Source: Lachnospiraceae bacterium
Lineage (GTDB): Bacteria; Bacillota; Clostridia; Lachnospirales; Lachnospiraceae
Assembly (NCBI GenBank): GCA_022769005.1
Contig: JALEKK010000038.1
Coordinates: 1 to 64,000 of the forward strand
Length of the DNA stretch: 64,000 nt
Reading direction: 5' to 3'
Both the position numbers and the translations under genes were made by a program. Positions 15,601-24,539 of this stretch are shown here, piece after piece. Below the pieces are notes generated by a model. The model saw nothing but the letters and a program-made list of their open reading frames with translations. It searched no databases and was not told the DNA's origin. The first letter of the stretch is position 1. Each line of letters opens with the position of its first letter.

Positions 15601-16755
15601 ATGAAAAAGAATATATTGGATTATGAAACCGTACGATTAAACGATGAACATGATTGTATAGAAATTATAGATCAGACAAGGCTTCCCGATGACATCAAAA
15701 TATTAAAGCTAAGTACACAGGAAGATATTAGAGATGCCATAAGCAGACTTGCGGTAAGAGGAGCTCCCGCAATCGGCATTACGGGAGCATTTGCTCTTTA
15801 TCTTGCTTCAAAGGAGATATCATACAGCCGTACTCATAACGAAGTTCCCGGTTCCATGGAAGTTGCAAATGATGAGGGATATTCCGATGAAGATATTATT
15901 AAAGAATTCTTCCTTCAGTTAAGCGACGCAAGGGAATATATTAATCTGTCAAGACCGACGGCGGTGGACTTGTCATGGGCATTAAACAGAACATACGAGG
16001 CTGCGGTTAAAGCAAACGATAATTTTACGGGAGATTATATAGGAGACCGTCTTGATTATATCGTTAACGGTATAAAGGAAGCTGCCTGCGCCATATATGA
16101 CAACAACATTGAAATGTGCAGGAAGATAGGCGAACATGCACTTACGTTGGTCAAAGACGGAGACTCTCTTCTTACACACTGTAATGCCGGAAAGCTTGCG
16201 ACAGTCAAATACGGAACGGCAACATCCGTAATGTATCTCGGAAAAGAAAAAGGTTATAATTTCAAAATATATTGCGACGAGACAAGACCTCTTCTTCAGG
16301 GATCAAGACTTACGGCATTTGAACTGTCAAGTGCAGGAATGGATGTTACTCTTGCATGTGACAACATGTCTGCGTCTCTTATGAAGGACGGAAAAATTGA
16401 CGCAGTGTTCGTTGGATGCGACAGAGTGGCGGCCAACGGCGATACAGCCAATAAAATCGGAACACTTCTTCTTGCCATTGCAGCCAAACGTTACAACATT
16501 CCGTTTTATGTATGCGCTCCTTCATCAACAATTGATTTTGCTTCCGAAACGGGAAATGATATTGTAATTGAGCAAAGAGACATAGAAGAAGTTACGAGTA
16601 TGTGGTTTAAAAAGCCAATGGCTCCGGAAGATATTAATGTTTATAATCCGGCATTTGACGTTACGGATGCCGATCTTATTACGGCAATAATTACGGAAAA
16701 CGGAATTGCTTATGCACCGTTTGAAGAAAATTTAAAAAAACTTGCAGAAGGCTGA
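15601..16755 (+). CDS. mtnA: S-methyl-5-thioribose-1-phosphate isomerase
   Basis: A 384-residue aldose-ketose isomerase of the eIF2B-alpha-like family, turning 5-methylthioribose-1-phosphate into the ribulose form. Family motifs are clear: AVRGAPAIGITGAF, THCNAGKLAT with the catalytic cysteine, CDETRPLLQGSRL, and VGCDRVAANGDTANKIGT with the catalytic aspartate. The protein is longer than the usual ~350 residues, mainly because of an acidic, probably surface insert around residues 80-103. AAGGAG precedes the start. It ends the aldolase-mtnK-mtnA operon. The usual later Met-salvage enzymes (MtnB/C/D or MtnW/X) are absent here, which favours the DHAP shunt over full methionine salvage. Confidence 0.94.
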   Translation: MKKNILDYETVRLNDEHDCIEIIDQTRLPDDIKILKLSTQEDIRDAISRLAVRGAPAIGITGAFALYLASKEISYSRTHNEVPGSMEVANDEGYSDEDIIKEFFLQLSDAREYINLSRPTAVDLSWALNRTYEAAVKANDNFTGDYIGDRLDYIVNGIKEAACAIYDNNIEMCRKIGEHALTLVKDGDSLLTHCNAGKLATVKYGTATSVMYLGKEKGYNFKIYCDETRPLLQGSRLTAFELSSAGMDVTLACDNMSASLMKDGKIDAVFVGCDRVAANGDTANKIGTLLLAIAAKRYNIPFYVCAPSSTIDFASETGNDIVIEQRDIEEVTSMWFKKPMAPEDINVYNPAFDVTDADLITAIITENGIAYAPFEENLKKLAEG

Positions 16756-16808
16756 AGGTTGGCTGATTATTTAACATTTACAGATGCATTTTGTGTTTTC
16801 TGATTTTT

Positions 16809-16837
16809 AAGGCGGAGTGAATACACTTCGCCTTTTT
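16809..16837 (+). terminator. Rho-independent terminator after mtnA
   Basis: AAGGCG-g-AGTG pairs with CACT-t-CGCCTT, followed by T residues. Confidence 0.85.
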
Positions 16838-16899
16838 GTTATTTATGAATATTTCACAGTGCAACTTATGTATAAATATACACACATTTACAAATACTG

Positions 16900-16908
16900 T
16901 GATATAAT
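16900..16908 (+). promoter_or_regulatory. Extended -10 promoter for the asp23-recN cluster
   Basis: TGA-TATAAT is an exact extended -10, about 90 bases before the asp23 start. The -35 is not convincing. Confidence 0.5.
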
Positions 16909-16930
16909 AACCCAATATAAAACAATGATT

Positions 16931-16949
16931 TGATTAATATCATTAATCA
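16931..16949. promoter_or_regulatory. 8-bp perfect palindrome in the asp23 leader
   Basis: TGATTAAT (16931-16938) and ATTAATCA (16942-16949) are exact reverse complements around three bases. The site lies just downstream of the predicted transcription start, where a bound repressor would block initiation. Alternatively it forms a small leader hairpin. No regulator is identified. Confidence 0.4.
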
Positions 16950-16994
16950 TAGATGTATAAATATAGACAGATTTATAAAGGTAGGGTGATTAAT

Positions 16995-17381
16995 ATGACT
17001 GGTAATTCAAAAGGTAATATTAAATATTCCATAAAAGACCGTGTCGGTATAGCAGAAATCAGTATTTCTGATGAGGTGTTAATTGTTATTGCGGCACTTG
17101 CCACTACAGAGGTAGAGGGAGTTGCTTCATTGTCGGGAAATATCACAAATGCCGTAGCGTCAAGACTTGGAGCCGGAAAGCTGTCAAAGGGTGTGAAAAT
17201 TCACATTAACAACAGAGTAATATCTGTGGATGTTTCCATAAACATAAAGGACGGCTATGCGATACCTGATGTATCTTCTCAGGTGCAAACTCGCGTTAAG
17301 CAGGCGATTGAAACAATGACGGGTTTGTCGGTGGATAAAGTTAATGTACGAATAACAGGTGTTTCCGTGGAGAATGAATAA
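16995..17381 (+). CDS. Asp23/Gls24 family envelope stress response protein
   Basis: A 128-residue Asp23/Gls24-family (YqhY-type) protein. The conserved core is visible as VLIVIAALATTEVEGVASLSG, then a basic linker, then ISVDVSINIKDGYAIPDVSSQVQ. Family members are small membrane-associated or cytoplasmic proteins tied to cell-envelope or fatty-acid homeostasis, and the copy next to nusB is conserved in Firmicutes. The ATG at 16995 is chosen for GGTAGGGTGA upstream; an upstream in-frame ATG at 16953 has no ribosome-binding site. Its stop overlaps the nusB start by one base, so the two are coupled. Confidence 0.88.
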   Translation: MTGNSKGNIKYSIKDRVGIAEISISDEVLIVIAALATTEVEGVASLSGNITNAVASRLGAGKLSKGVKIHINNRVISVDVSINIKDGYAIPDVSSQVQTRVKQAIETMTGLSVDKVNVRITGVSVENE

Positions 17382-17833
17382 TGGCTAAGAATATGTCGAG
17401 AAGCGCTGTAAGAGAACACATATTTAAGATTGTTTTCGGGTATGATTTTCATAAAGCGCCGGAGGATTGTGATCTTATAGTTTGTAATTATTTAGATACA
17501 GCAAAAAATGTAAACGATGATCATATTGAATTCTCCGAAGATGATAAAAATTATATAGTGTTAAAAGTCAATAATATTGTTTCCGAAATAGACGAAATAG
17601 ACAAGAAAATCGAAGCGTTGTCAAACAAGTGGAAAATAGACAGAATTGCCAAAGCGGAACTCGCCATTCTTCGTCTTGCGGTTTATGAAATATTATATGA
17701 TGACGATATTCCTGACGGAGTTGCCATGAACGAAGCAATCGAATTGGCGCATAAGTACGGAGATGATTCCGCGGGATCATTTATTAACGGAATTCTTTCA
17801 AATATCGTTAAGGAAAAAACAACGGATAATTGA
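17381..17833 (+). CDS. nusB: Transcription antitermination factor NusB
   Basis: A 150-residue all-helical RNA-binding protein that, with NusE (S10), assembles antitermination complexes on rRNA operons through boxA. The N-terminus SRSAVREHIFKIVFGYDF and the C-terminal half WKIDRIAKAELAILRLAVYEILYDD...VAMNEAIELAHKYGDDSAGSFINGIL match NusB closely. It overlaps asp23 by one base and precedes xseA by 11 bases, the usual Firmicute order. Confidence 0.95.
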   Translation: MAKNMSRSAVREHIFKIVFGYDFHKAPEDCDLIVCNYLDTAKNVNDDHIEFSEDDKNYIVLKVNNIVSEIDEIDKKIEALSNKWKIDRIAKAELAILRLAVYEILYDDDIPDGVAMNEAIELAHKYGDDSAGSFINGILSNIVKEKTTDN

Positions 17834-17844
17834 GGCCCGGGTAA

Positions 17845-19215
17845 ATGGAAGAGAACAAAAAAATATATTCCGTGCTGGAACTTAATACATTTATTAAAAG
17901 ACTTATAAACAGTGAATATTTATTAAGCAATATATATATTAATGGAGAAGCTTCTAACGTAAAGTATCATAATGCCACGGGACATATATATTTTACAATA
18001 AAGAGCAAGGGCGACAGCGGTGAAAACTATGCCGTTTCGGCCGTTATGTTCAGAAGCAATGCATCCAATCTGACATTTCGTCTTGAAGAAGGTATGGGAA
18101 TCATAGTCAACGGCAGAGTGGATGTATATGAGAGAGACGGAAGATATCAAATATATGTTAACAGCATTACAAAAGAAGGAGTAGGCGACCTGTATCAAAA
18201 ATTACAGGAGCTTATGGAGAGATACCGTAAATCCGGTGTATTCAATGATGAGCACAAGAAGCCGATACCTAAATTTGCAACAAGGATAGGAGTTTGTACC
18301 GCTCCGGACGGCGCGGCCTTCAGGGATATAGAAAAGATAATAAAACGAAGAAATCCGTATGCACAAATCGTCTTATATCCGGCACTTGTTCAAGGTGTTA
18401 ATGCAAAATTAAGCATTGCGAGAGGAATAGAAACACTTGACAAACTGGGGTTGGATGTAATTATAGTCGGGCGCGGAGGCGGTTCGATAGAAGATTTGTG
18501 GGCTTTCAATGAGCCTGAGGTGGCTAAGGCGATATTTTATGCCGAAACGCCGATTATTTCGGCTGTAGGTCACCAGATTGATTATACAATTTCAGATTAT
18601 ATTGCCGACAAAAGAGCGGCAACGCCGTCAGAGGCGGCTGAAATTGCGGCGTTTGACATTAATGAAATAATCCTTTCGCTGGATACATATAAGGATACAT
18701 TATTATCGGCCGCAAGGAGAATAATAAATGAGCACAAAAACAGATTAAAGTCTGCAAATGATATGCTTACGGCATTAAGTCCCGCAAAAAAACTTGTCCA
18801 AAATAAAGAAAAATTATCCTCTTTTAAGGAGCGTATAGGCTTGTTATTGTCTAATGTTTTGGAAGAGCGTAAAGGCGCAAACAACTTATTGGCCGATAAA
18901 TTAAAATATACATTGTCCGGTATGACGGTTCAGTATAAAAGCAGATTACCGTTTATCAGGAATTCATTATTAACATCTATACACAAAAGTATAGATGTTA
19001 ATAAAAATAAACTTAAACTTATTTATAATAATCTTGACGCTTTTTCGCCTGTAAAAAGGATTTCAAGCGGATACGGTTATCTGGAATCCGGGCAGAGAAG
19101 AATAGTATCCGTACGGGATATTAACGTGGGGGATAACGTCAGTATTTATCTTAAAGACGGTAAAATAAATACCACGGTCAACAATATTGATAACGTAAAT
19201 ATATTGGATACCTGA
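17845..19215 (+). CDS. xseA: Exodeoxyribonuclease VII large subunit
   Basis: A 456-residue catalytic subunit of ExoVII, which degrades single-stranded DNA to oligonucleotides. The N-terminal OB fold (residues ~1-105; YSVLELNTFIKRLI, GHIYFTIK) precedes the catalytic domain with DVIIVGRGGGSIEDLWAFN and SAVGHQIDYTISDYIADKRAATPSEAAE. A helical coiled-coil region that carries the small subunits follows, and then the C-terminal segment with SSGYGYL. xseB, the small subunit, begins 15 bases downstream. GAGGCCCGGG before the ATG contains the ribosome-binding site. Confidence 0.95.
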   Translation: MEENKKIYSVLELNTFIKRLINSEYLLSNIYINGEASNVKYHNATGHIYFTIKSKGDSGENYAVSAVMFRSNASNLTFRLEEGMGIIVNGRVDVYERDGRYQIYVNSITKEGVGDLYQKLQELMERYRKSGVFNDEHKKPIPKFATRIGVCTAPDGAAFRDIEKIIKRRNPYAQIVLYPALVQGVNAKLSIARGIETLDKLGLDVIIVGRGGGSIEDLWAFNEPEVAKAIFYAETPIISAVGHQIDYTISDYIADKRAATPSEAAEIAAFDINEIILSLDTYKDTLLSAARRIINEHKNRLKSANDMLTALSPAKKLVQNKEKLSSFKERIGLLLSNVLEERKGANNLLADKLKYTLSGMTVQYKSRLPFIRNSLLTSIHKSIDVNKNKLKLIYNNLDAFSPVKRISSGYGYLESGQRRIVSVRDINVGDNVSIYLKDGKINTTVNNIDNVNILDT

Positions 19216-19230
19216 TTAACGGAGGCTTAT

Positions 19231-19446
19231 ATGAGTGAAGAAAATAAAAACATATTAGATAAATCTAATTCCGATACAATCGAAAAAAATTTTGAAAGAT
19301 TAGATGAGATTGTATCCAAAATGCAATCAGGAGAGATTTCTTTGGGAGAAGCCCTTGAAATGTACAAAGAAGGAACACTTCTCGTAGAAGATACTGCCAA
19401 AAGGCTTGATATGATAGAAAAACAGATTACTGTTATTAACGAATAA
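19231..19446 (+). CDS. xseB: Exodeoxyribonuclease VII small subunit
   Basis: A 71-residue helical hairpin protein that coats the XseA coiled coil. The signature FERLDEIVSKMQSGEISLGEALEMYKEG is classic XseB. ACGGAGG lies upstream. It sits between xseA and ispA, as in most Firmicutes. Confidence 0.94.
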   Translation: MSEENKNILDKSNSDTIEKNFERLDEIVSKMQSGEISLGEALEMYKEGTLLVEDTAKRLDMIEKQITVINE

Positions 19447-19464
19447 TTAAAGCGGAGAAATAAT

Positions 19465-20373
19465 ATGCACTTAGATATAGAATTAAAAAAAAGGGTAGAT
19501 TATATCAATAAAGTGCTTATTGATAATCTTCCGGAAGACGGCGGGTTTTATTCGCTTATTATCGAGCCTGTGAAATACAGTGTTTCGGCCGGCGGAAAAA
19601 GACTCAGACCGATGCTGGTGAGCGAGGCGTTTAAATTATTGAACGGAGATGAATCTCACAGAAAAGTGCTTGAGCAGTTCATGACAGCCATAGAATATAT
19701 TCATACTTATTCTTTGGTTCATGATGACCTGCCTGCCATGGATAATGATGCATTGAGAAGAGGACTTCCGACCACACATGTCAAATATGGCGAGGATATA
19801 GGCATATTAACGGGAGATGCACTTCTTAATTATGCATATGAAATACTTTTTAATGTCTCATACAGCGTAAGCAAATTAAACAAAGAATACGCTTTAAATG
19901 TATTAAAAGCGGGAAAAGAGCTTTCGAGAGCCGCAGGATTGTACGGCATGATAAGCGGACAAACTCTTGATGTTGTAAAAACAGGTCAATCAATAACAAG
20001 CGATGAACTGGATTTTATATTTGACCTTAAAACGGGAGCATTAATAAGAGCCGCTTTAAAGATCGGAGCAATTCTTGCCGGATGTTCGGATGATGAATTG
20101 TTAAAGATAGAAAAAGCAGGAAAGCTTATAGGTCTTGCGTTTCAAATCAGAGATGATATGTTGGATGAAATAGGAAAAGAAGATGTAATCGGAAAGCCGG
20201 TACATTCGGATGCGGATAACATGAAGACGACATATGTATCTCTGTATGGACTTGAAAAGGCTCAGGAAGATGTTGAAAATTATTCTTCGGAAGCCATAGA
20301 TATATTGAAAAGTTTGGGAAACAATGATTTCTTAACGGAACTTATTACTTATTTAACCGTAAGGAACAAATGA
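19465..20373 (+). CDS. ispA: Polyprenyl synthetase (farnesyl diphosphate synthase)
   Basis: A 302-residue all-alpha prenyltransferase that condenses IPP with DMAPP and GPP to make farnesyl diphosphate, the precursor of undecaprenyl phosphate. The two aspartate-rich Mg2+ motifs are seen: VHDDLPAMDND (first, DDxxxxD type) and FQIRDDMLDE (second). GGKRLRP, the IPP-binding motif, is at residues ~46-52. The family length is normal. It lies between xseB and dxs, so the operon couples isoprenoid precursor supply to its use. Geranylgeranyl specificity cannot be excluded. Confidence 0.93.
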   Translation: MHLDIELKKRVDYINKVLIDNLPEDGGFYSLIIEPVKYSVSAGGKRLRPMLVSEAFKLLNGDESHRKVLEQFMTAIEYIHTYSLVHDDLPAMDNDALRRGLPTTHVKYGEDIGILTGDALLNYAYEILFNVSYSVSKLNKEYALNVLKAGKELSRAAGLYGMISGQTLDVVKTGQSITSDELDFIFDLKTGALIRAALKIGAILAGCSDDELLKIEKAGKLIGLAFQIRDDMLDEIGKEDVIGKPVHSDADNMKTTYVSLYGLEKAQEDVENYSSEAIDILKSLGNNDFLTELITYLTVRNK

Positions 20374-20413
20374 TATATGTTTATCCGTATGGAAATTAGA
20401 AAGATGTGGATAA

Positions 20414-22306
20414 ATGGTACTAGATAAAATAAATAAACCTAATGATATTAAAAATATCAGTCCAAGGGAATATAAACAGCTGGCTGCCGAAATCAGAAGA
20501 TTTCTTATTGATAAAATAAGTAAAACCGGCGGACACCTTGCATCTAATCTCGGTGTTGTCGAACTGACCATGGCTCTTCAGATTGTATATGATCTTCCTA
20601 AGGATAAGATCATATGGGATGTAGGTCATCAGTCATATGCACATAAAATTCTTACAGGAAGAAAGACGGAATTTGATCACCTCAGGAAGTTCGGAGGAAT
20701 CAGCGGGTTTCCGAAGAGAGAGGAAAGTGATTATGACGCCTTTGATACGGGGCACAGTACAACATCTCTTTCTGCGGGGCTTGGCATAGCAAAAGCCAGA
20801 GACATAATGAATCAGAAATACAAAGTTGTATCTGTAATAGGCGACGGCTCCTTTACTGGAGGTATGGCCTTTGAAGCTCTTAATAACATTTCAAGCGTTA
20901 AGGGCAACTACACAATTGTGTTAAATGACAACAATATGTCAATAGCAAACAATGTGGGCGGAGTATCGGAAATATTTAATAATATAAGAACATCCCACAG
21001 ATATATTGAAATAAAGCACAATTTACAAAATATTCTTGAGAAACTACCGTACAGCGAAATGTTAATCAGGAATTTGAAGAAATCAAAGGACAGAATCAGA
21101 CACAGACTTCTTCCGGGAGAACTGTTTGAATCCTTCGGACTTACATATTTCGGCCCGATTGATGGTCATAATATATTCCAGCTGATCAGAACATTTGAGG
21201 CGGCATCCGAAATAAAGGGACCTGTATTTGTGCATGTTAAAACCGTAAAAGGTAAAGGATATGCTCCTGCCGAGGATTATCCTCAGCAATTTCACGGCGT
21301 AAGTCCGTTTATTGTGGAAACGGGAGAACCTAAGAAAAAGAATACATCCAAATCATATGCGAAGGTTTTTTCAGAAAAGATATGCGAACTTGCAAGAGAA
21401 AATAACAGGATAGTAGGCATAACCGCGGCTATGCCTGACGGTGTAGGTCTTACTGCATTTTCGGAAGAATTTCCGACAAGGTATTTTGATGTGGGGATTG
21501 CGGAACAGCATGCCACAACATTTTCTGCGGGATTGGCGGCTGCGGGAATGATACCGGTATTTGCCGTTTATTCTTCTTTTTTGCAGCGTGCTTATGACCA
21601 GATGATACACGATGTATGCAATCAGAACCTTAAAGTCATATTTGCAATAGACCATGCGGGTCTGGTAGGAAGTGACGGTGAAACACATCAGGGGATTTTT
21701 GATATTTCATTTTTGTCATGTATTCCGAATATGACGGTACTTGCACCGATTAATGCGGAAGAATTGAGACAGTCGATCGATTATGCCGTTAATGTTCACA
21801 GAGGACCTATTGCTTTAAGGTATCCAAGCGGTACGGCAAGTAACATATTGGAAGATGATATTAAGCCGATAAGATACGGATGTTCAGAATATGTATACGA
21901 AGGAAATGAAATTGCCGTCATTGCGGTGGGCAGAATGATGGAAAATGCACTGAAGATACGGGAAAAGCTGAAAAATAAGGGTATAGACGCCACAGTGGTC
22001 AATGCACGATTTGTCAGCCCCATAGACAGACAGATTATTAAAGAGCTTTCAAAGAAGCATAAGCTTATTGTTACAATGGAAGAAAATGTTTTGTCGGGAG
22101 GATACGGCGAACATGTATGTGAGTATGTCTTAAGTAATGATATAGATGTAAAAGTGCTTCCGATAGCACTTCCCGATGCGTACGTCGAGCATGGAAACAT
22201 TAACATACTGTTCCACGAATTAGGAATGGATACGGAGTCAATATATAAGAGGGTGGAATCCGCTTATAATAATTTGGTAGGTAATTATGGCAAAGAAAAG
22301 GCTTGA
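20414..22306 (+). CDS. dxs: 1-Deoxy-D-xylulose-5-phosphate synthase
   Basis: A 630-residue thiamine-diphosphate transketolase-like enzyme that condenses pyruvate and glyceraldehyde-3-phosphate to DXP, the first step of the MEP isoprenoid pathway. The ThDP motif is VIGDGSFTGGMAFEALNN...NDNNMSI (residues ~143-174). The catalytic histidine region GHSTTSLSAGLGIA and the pyrimidine-domain signature DVGIAEQHATTFSAGLA are present. The length is normal. Its 3' end overlaps tlyA by 20 bases, indicating coupled translation. The ribosome-binding site is weak (AGATGTGG region). Confidence 0.95.
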   Translation: MVLDKINKPNDIKNISPREYKQLAAEIRRFLIDKISKTGGHLASNLGVVELTMALQIVYDLPKDKIIWDVGHQSYAHKILTGRKTEFDHLRKFGGISGFPKREESDYDAFDTGHSTTSLSAGLGIAKARDIMNQKYKVVSVIGDGSFTGGMAFEALNNISSVKGNYTIVLNDNNMSIANNVGGVSEIFNNIRTSHRYIEIKHNLQNILEKLPYSEMLIRNLKKSKDRIRHRLLPGELFESFGLTYFGPIDGHNIFQLIRTFEAASEIKGPVFVHVKTVKGKGYAPAEDYPQQFHGVSPFIVETGEPKKKNTSKSYAKVFSEKICELARENNRIVGITAAMPDGVGLTAFSEEFPTRYFDVGIAEQHATTFSAGLAAAGMIPVFAVYSSFLQRAYDQMIHDVCNQNLKVIFAIDHAGLVGSDGETHQGIFDISFLSCIPNMTVLAPINAEELRQSIDYAVNVHRGPIALRYPSGTASNILEDDIKPIRYGCSEYVYEGNEIAVIAVGRMMENALKIREKLKNKGIDATVVNARFVSPIDRQIIKELSKKHKLIVTMEENVLSGGYGEHVCEYVLSNDIDVKVLPIALPDAYVEHGNINILFHELGMDTESIYKRVESAYNNLVGNYGKEKA

Positions 22307-23108
22307 TGTACTTCTTGTTGAAAGAAACTTAATCGGTTCAAGAGAAAAAGCAAAAGCATTAATAATGGCAGGGAGCGTATACGTAAACGGTCAAAAGGAA
22401 ACAAAAGCCGGCGATACATTCTCTGATGATTGCGATATTGTCGTAAAAGATGAAAAGCCGCCTTTTGTAAGCAGAGGCGGTTTAAAGTTGGATAAAGCAG
22501 TTAAAGCTTTCAATATTGATTTACACGGTATGGTCTGTATGGACATTGGAGCAAGTACAGGCGGTTTTACGGATTGTATGCTTCAAAACGGAGCTTTAAA
22601 GGTTTATTCCATTGATGTCGGGCACGGCCAGTTGGCTTGGAGCCTTAGAAATGACAAACGGGTTGTTTGCATGGAAAAAACCAATTTCAGATATCTGACA
22701 CCGGATGATATAGGTGAACCTATAGATTTTGCAGGTTGTGACGTGTCATTCATCTCCCTTGAAAAAATTCTTCCGGCCGCATATTCAATTATAAAGGACG
22801 GCGCAAGAATGGTTTGTCTTATTAAGCCGCAATTTGAAGCCGGAAGAGACAAAGTGGGAAAACACGGAGTTGTAAGAGATATTAACGTTCATAAAGAAGT
22901 AATAGAAAATGTTATTGAATTTGCAATAAATTCAAAATTCAATATTATTGGATTGGATTATTCGCCTATAAAGGGACCGGAAGGAAATATAGAATATTTA
23001 TTGTATTTGGGAAAAGGAGGCAATGTCGGGATAACCGATATGCAAGTTCTCCATGAAAAAATTATTGCGGTAACGGATGCTGCAAATGCTTCGCTTACCT
23101 TAATATAA
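22287..23108 (+). CDS. tlyA: TlyA-family rRNA (cytidine-2'-O)-methyltransferase
   Basis: A 273-residue protein with an N-terminal S4 RNA-binding domain (residues ~1-60: KRLDVLLVERNLIGSREKAKALI is the start) followed by an FtsJ/RrmJ-type methyltransferase. SAM motif I is CMDIGASTGGFTDCMLQNGA, and CLIKPQFEAGR is the catalytic region. TlyA methylates cytidines in 16S and/or 23S rRNA; in some species this makes ribosomes sensitive to capreomycin. Older annotations call it hemolysin A. The start lies inside dxs. Confidence 0.92.
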   Translation: MAKKRLDVLLVERNLIGSREKAKALIMAGSVYVNGQKETKAGDTFSDDCDIVVKDEKPPFVSRGGLKLDKAVKAFNIDLHGMVCMDIGASTGGFTDCMLQNGALKVYSIDVGHGQLAWSLRNDKRVVCMEKTNFRYLTPDDIGEPIDFAGCDVSFISLEKILPAAYSIIKDGARMVCLIKPQFEAGRDKVGKHGVVRDINVHKEVIENVIEFAINSKFNIIGLDYSPIKGPEGNIEYLLYLGKGGNVGITDMQVLHEKIIAVTDAANASLTLI

Positions 23109-23147
23109 TAATTATTCATATTTGTTGTGTTGATGGAGTTAAACGGA

Positions 23148-24032
23148 ATGAGTAGTGATTCGAACAGTAAGAAAATAAAGTTTTTTCTTCTCGCTAATAA
23201 AAGGAAAGATGCCGACGGCGCAGCAATAGACAAACTGAGAAGAAAAATTGAATCAATGGGACATATTTGCGAGTGTAATGACAATAATTCAAACTTGGAA
23301 AATACGAAGTTTTTATATACAAACCCGGATGATGTTCCCGATGATGTTGACATAATAGTTGTTCTCGGAGGTGACGGAACAATACTTCAAACATCAAGGG
23401 ATCTCCATGTGCTTCAAAAGCCTATTTTGGGAGTAAATATCGGAACTCTCGGATTCCTTACGGATTGTGAGATGGAAACGGTTGACGAAGCTCTTGAAAG
23501 AATAGTCAGCGGAGACTTTAAAATCGACCACCGTATGATGATTTCAGGTCAGGTAATAAGAGACGGAAAGGTGGTATATGAAGACTTTGCCTTAAACGAT
23601 ATAGTAATTAACAGAAGAGGTTCATTGAGAGTAATTGATTTTGATGTTGTGGTTAACAATCAATATTTAAATACATATGTTGCCGACGGTCTTATTATAT
23701 CGACGGCTACCGGTTCGACCGCATATGCTCTTTCCGCCGGAGGTCCGATAATTGAGCCTACCGCAAAAGATATAATGATAACTCCGATTTGTCCTCATAC
23801 TCTTAATTCAAGAAGTATTATACTGGATTGTAATGCAGAAGTTACTGTTGTTATGACAGACAGTAAGCAATTGGCTGACGAAAGAGTTGTTACATTTGAC
23901 GGTGAAACCGGCTTTGCGCTTGTACCGGGAGATAAGGTTGTAATTACAAAACATCCTGAGTGCGCGATATTTGCAAAGACAAGTAAAATAAGTTTCTTGC
24001 AGAGAATCAGAGATAAGATGATGGATCATTAA
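23148..24032 (+). CDS. nadK: NAD kinase
   Basis: A 294-residue NAD+ kinase, making NADP+. The diagnostic GGDG motif is in VVLGGDGTILQTSRDL, and the second conserved region reads ATGSTAYALSAGGPI. ATG 23148 is preferred over GTG 23127 and ATG 23133 because GGAG at 23135-23138 is correctly spaced for it. The gene sits between tlyA and argR, the common Firmicute order. It acts downstream of NadE (6714). Confidence 0.93.
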   Translation: MSSDSNSKKIKFFLLANKRKDADGAAIDKLRRKIESMGHICECNDNNSNLENTKFLYTNPDDVPDDVDIIVVLGGDGTILQTSRDLHVLQKPILGVNIGTLGFLTDCEMETVDEALERIVSGDFKIDHRMMISGQVIRDGKVVYEDFALNDIVINRRGSLRVIDFDVVVNNQYLNTYVADGLIISTATGSTAYALSAGGPIIEPTAKDIMITPICPHTLNSRSIILDCNAEVTVVMTDSKQLADERVVTFDGETGFALVPGDKVVITKHPECAIFAKTSKISFLQRIRDKMMDH

Positions 24033-24065
24033 AGTTTTGACTATTGAATTTAAGCAGGAGGATAC

Positions 24066-24539
24066 ATGAAGTCTGAACGCCAAAATAAAATAATCGAATT
24101 AATCAGAAAAAATAACATTGAGACTCAGGAGGAATTGGCTGACGCTTTGAATCTTGCGGGGTACAATGTTACGCAGGCAACGGTTTCAAGAGATATCAGA
24201 GAATTAAATCTTACTAAGACATCCATAGACGGCAAACATCAGAAATATGTAATATATCAGTCTGCGGATATTAACCTGGCTGATAAATATGTAAATGTAA
24301 TGAGGGATGGATTTATATCCATGTCTGTTGCTCAAAATCTTCTTATTATTAAAACAGTTCCGGGTATGGCAGGTGCGGTTTGCGCGGCTCTTGATGCGAT
24401 GGACTTGGAAGAGGTTGTCGGCTCCGTTGCAGGAGACGATACTATTATGGCTGCCACATCATCAAAGGAAGATGCCACAGCCCTTAAAGAAAGACTGCAC
24501 ATTGTACTCAAATCAAGAGAGGATATTAATGTTAACTAA
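24066..24539 (+). CDS. argR: Arginine repressor
   Basis: A 157-residue ArgR/AhrC transcription factor. The N-terminal winged helix includes ATVSRDIRELNLTK (recognition helix). The C-terminal hexamerisation and arginine-binding domain carries GSVAGDDTIMAAT, with the aspartates that bind arginine. It represses arginine synthesis and can activate catabolism when arginine-bound. GCAGGAGG precedes the start. It overlaps recN by 11 bases, as in many Clostridia; no arginine genes are in the window, so it acts in trans. Confidence 0.95.
   Translation: MKSERQNKIIELIRKNNIETQEELADALNLAGYNVTQATVSRDIRELNLTKTSIDGKHQKYVIYQSADINLADKYVNVMRDGFISMSVAQNLLIIKTVPGMAGAVCAALDAMDLEEVVGSVAGDDTIMAATSSKEDATALKERLHIVLKSREDINVN

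Noticed and set aside
24307..24528. N-terminal extension of RecN
   Set aside because: The reading frame runs through argR, and the ATG at 24529 gives the conserved RecN N-terminus with a ribosome-binding site.
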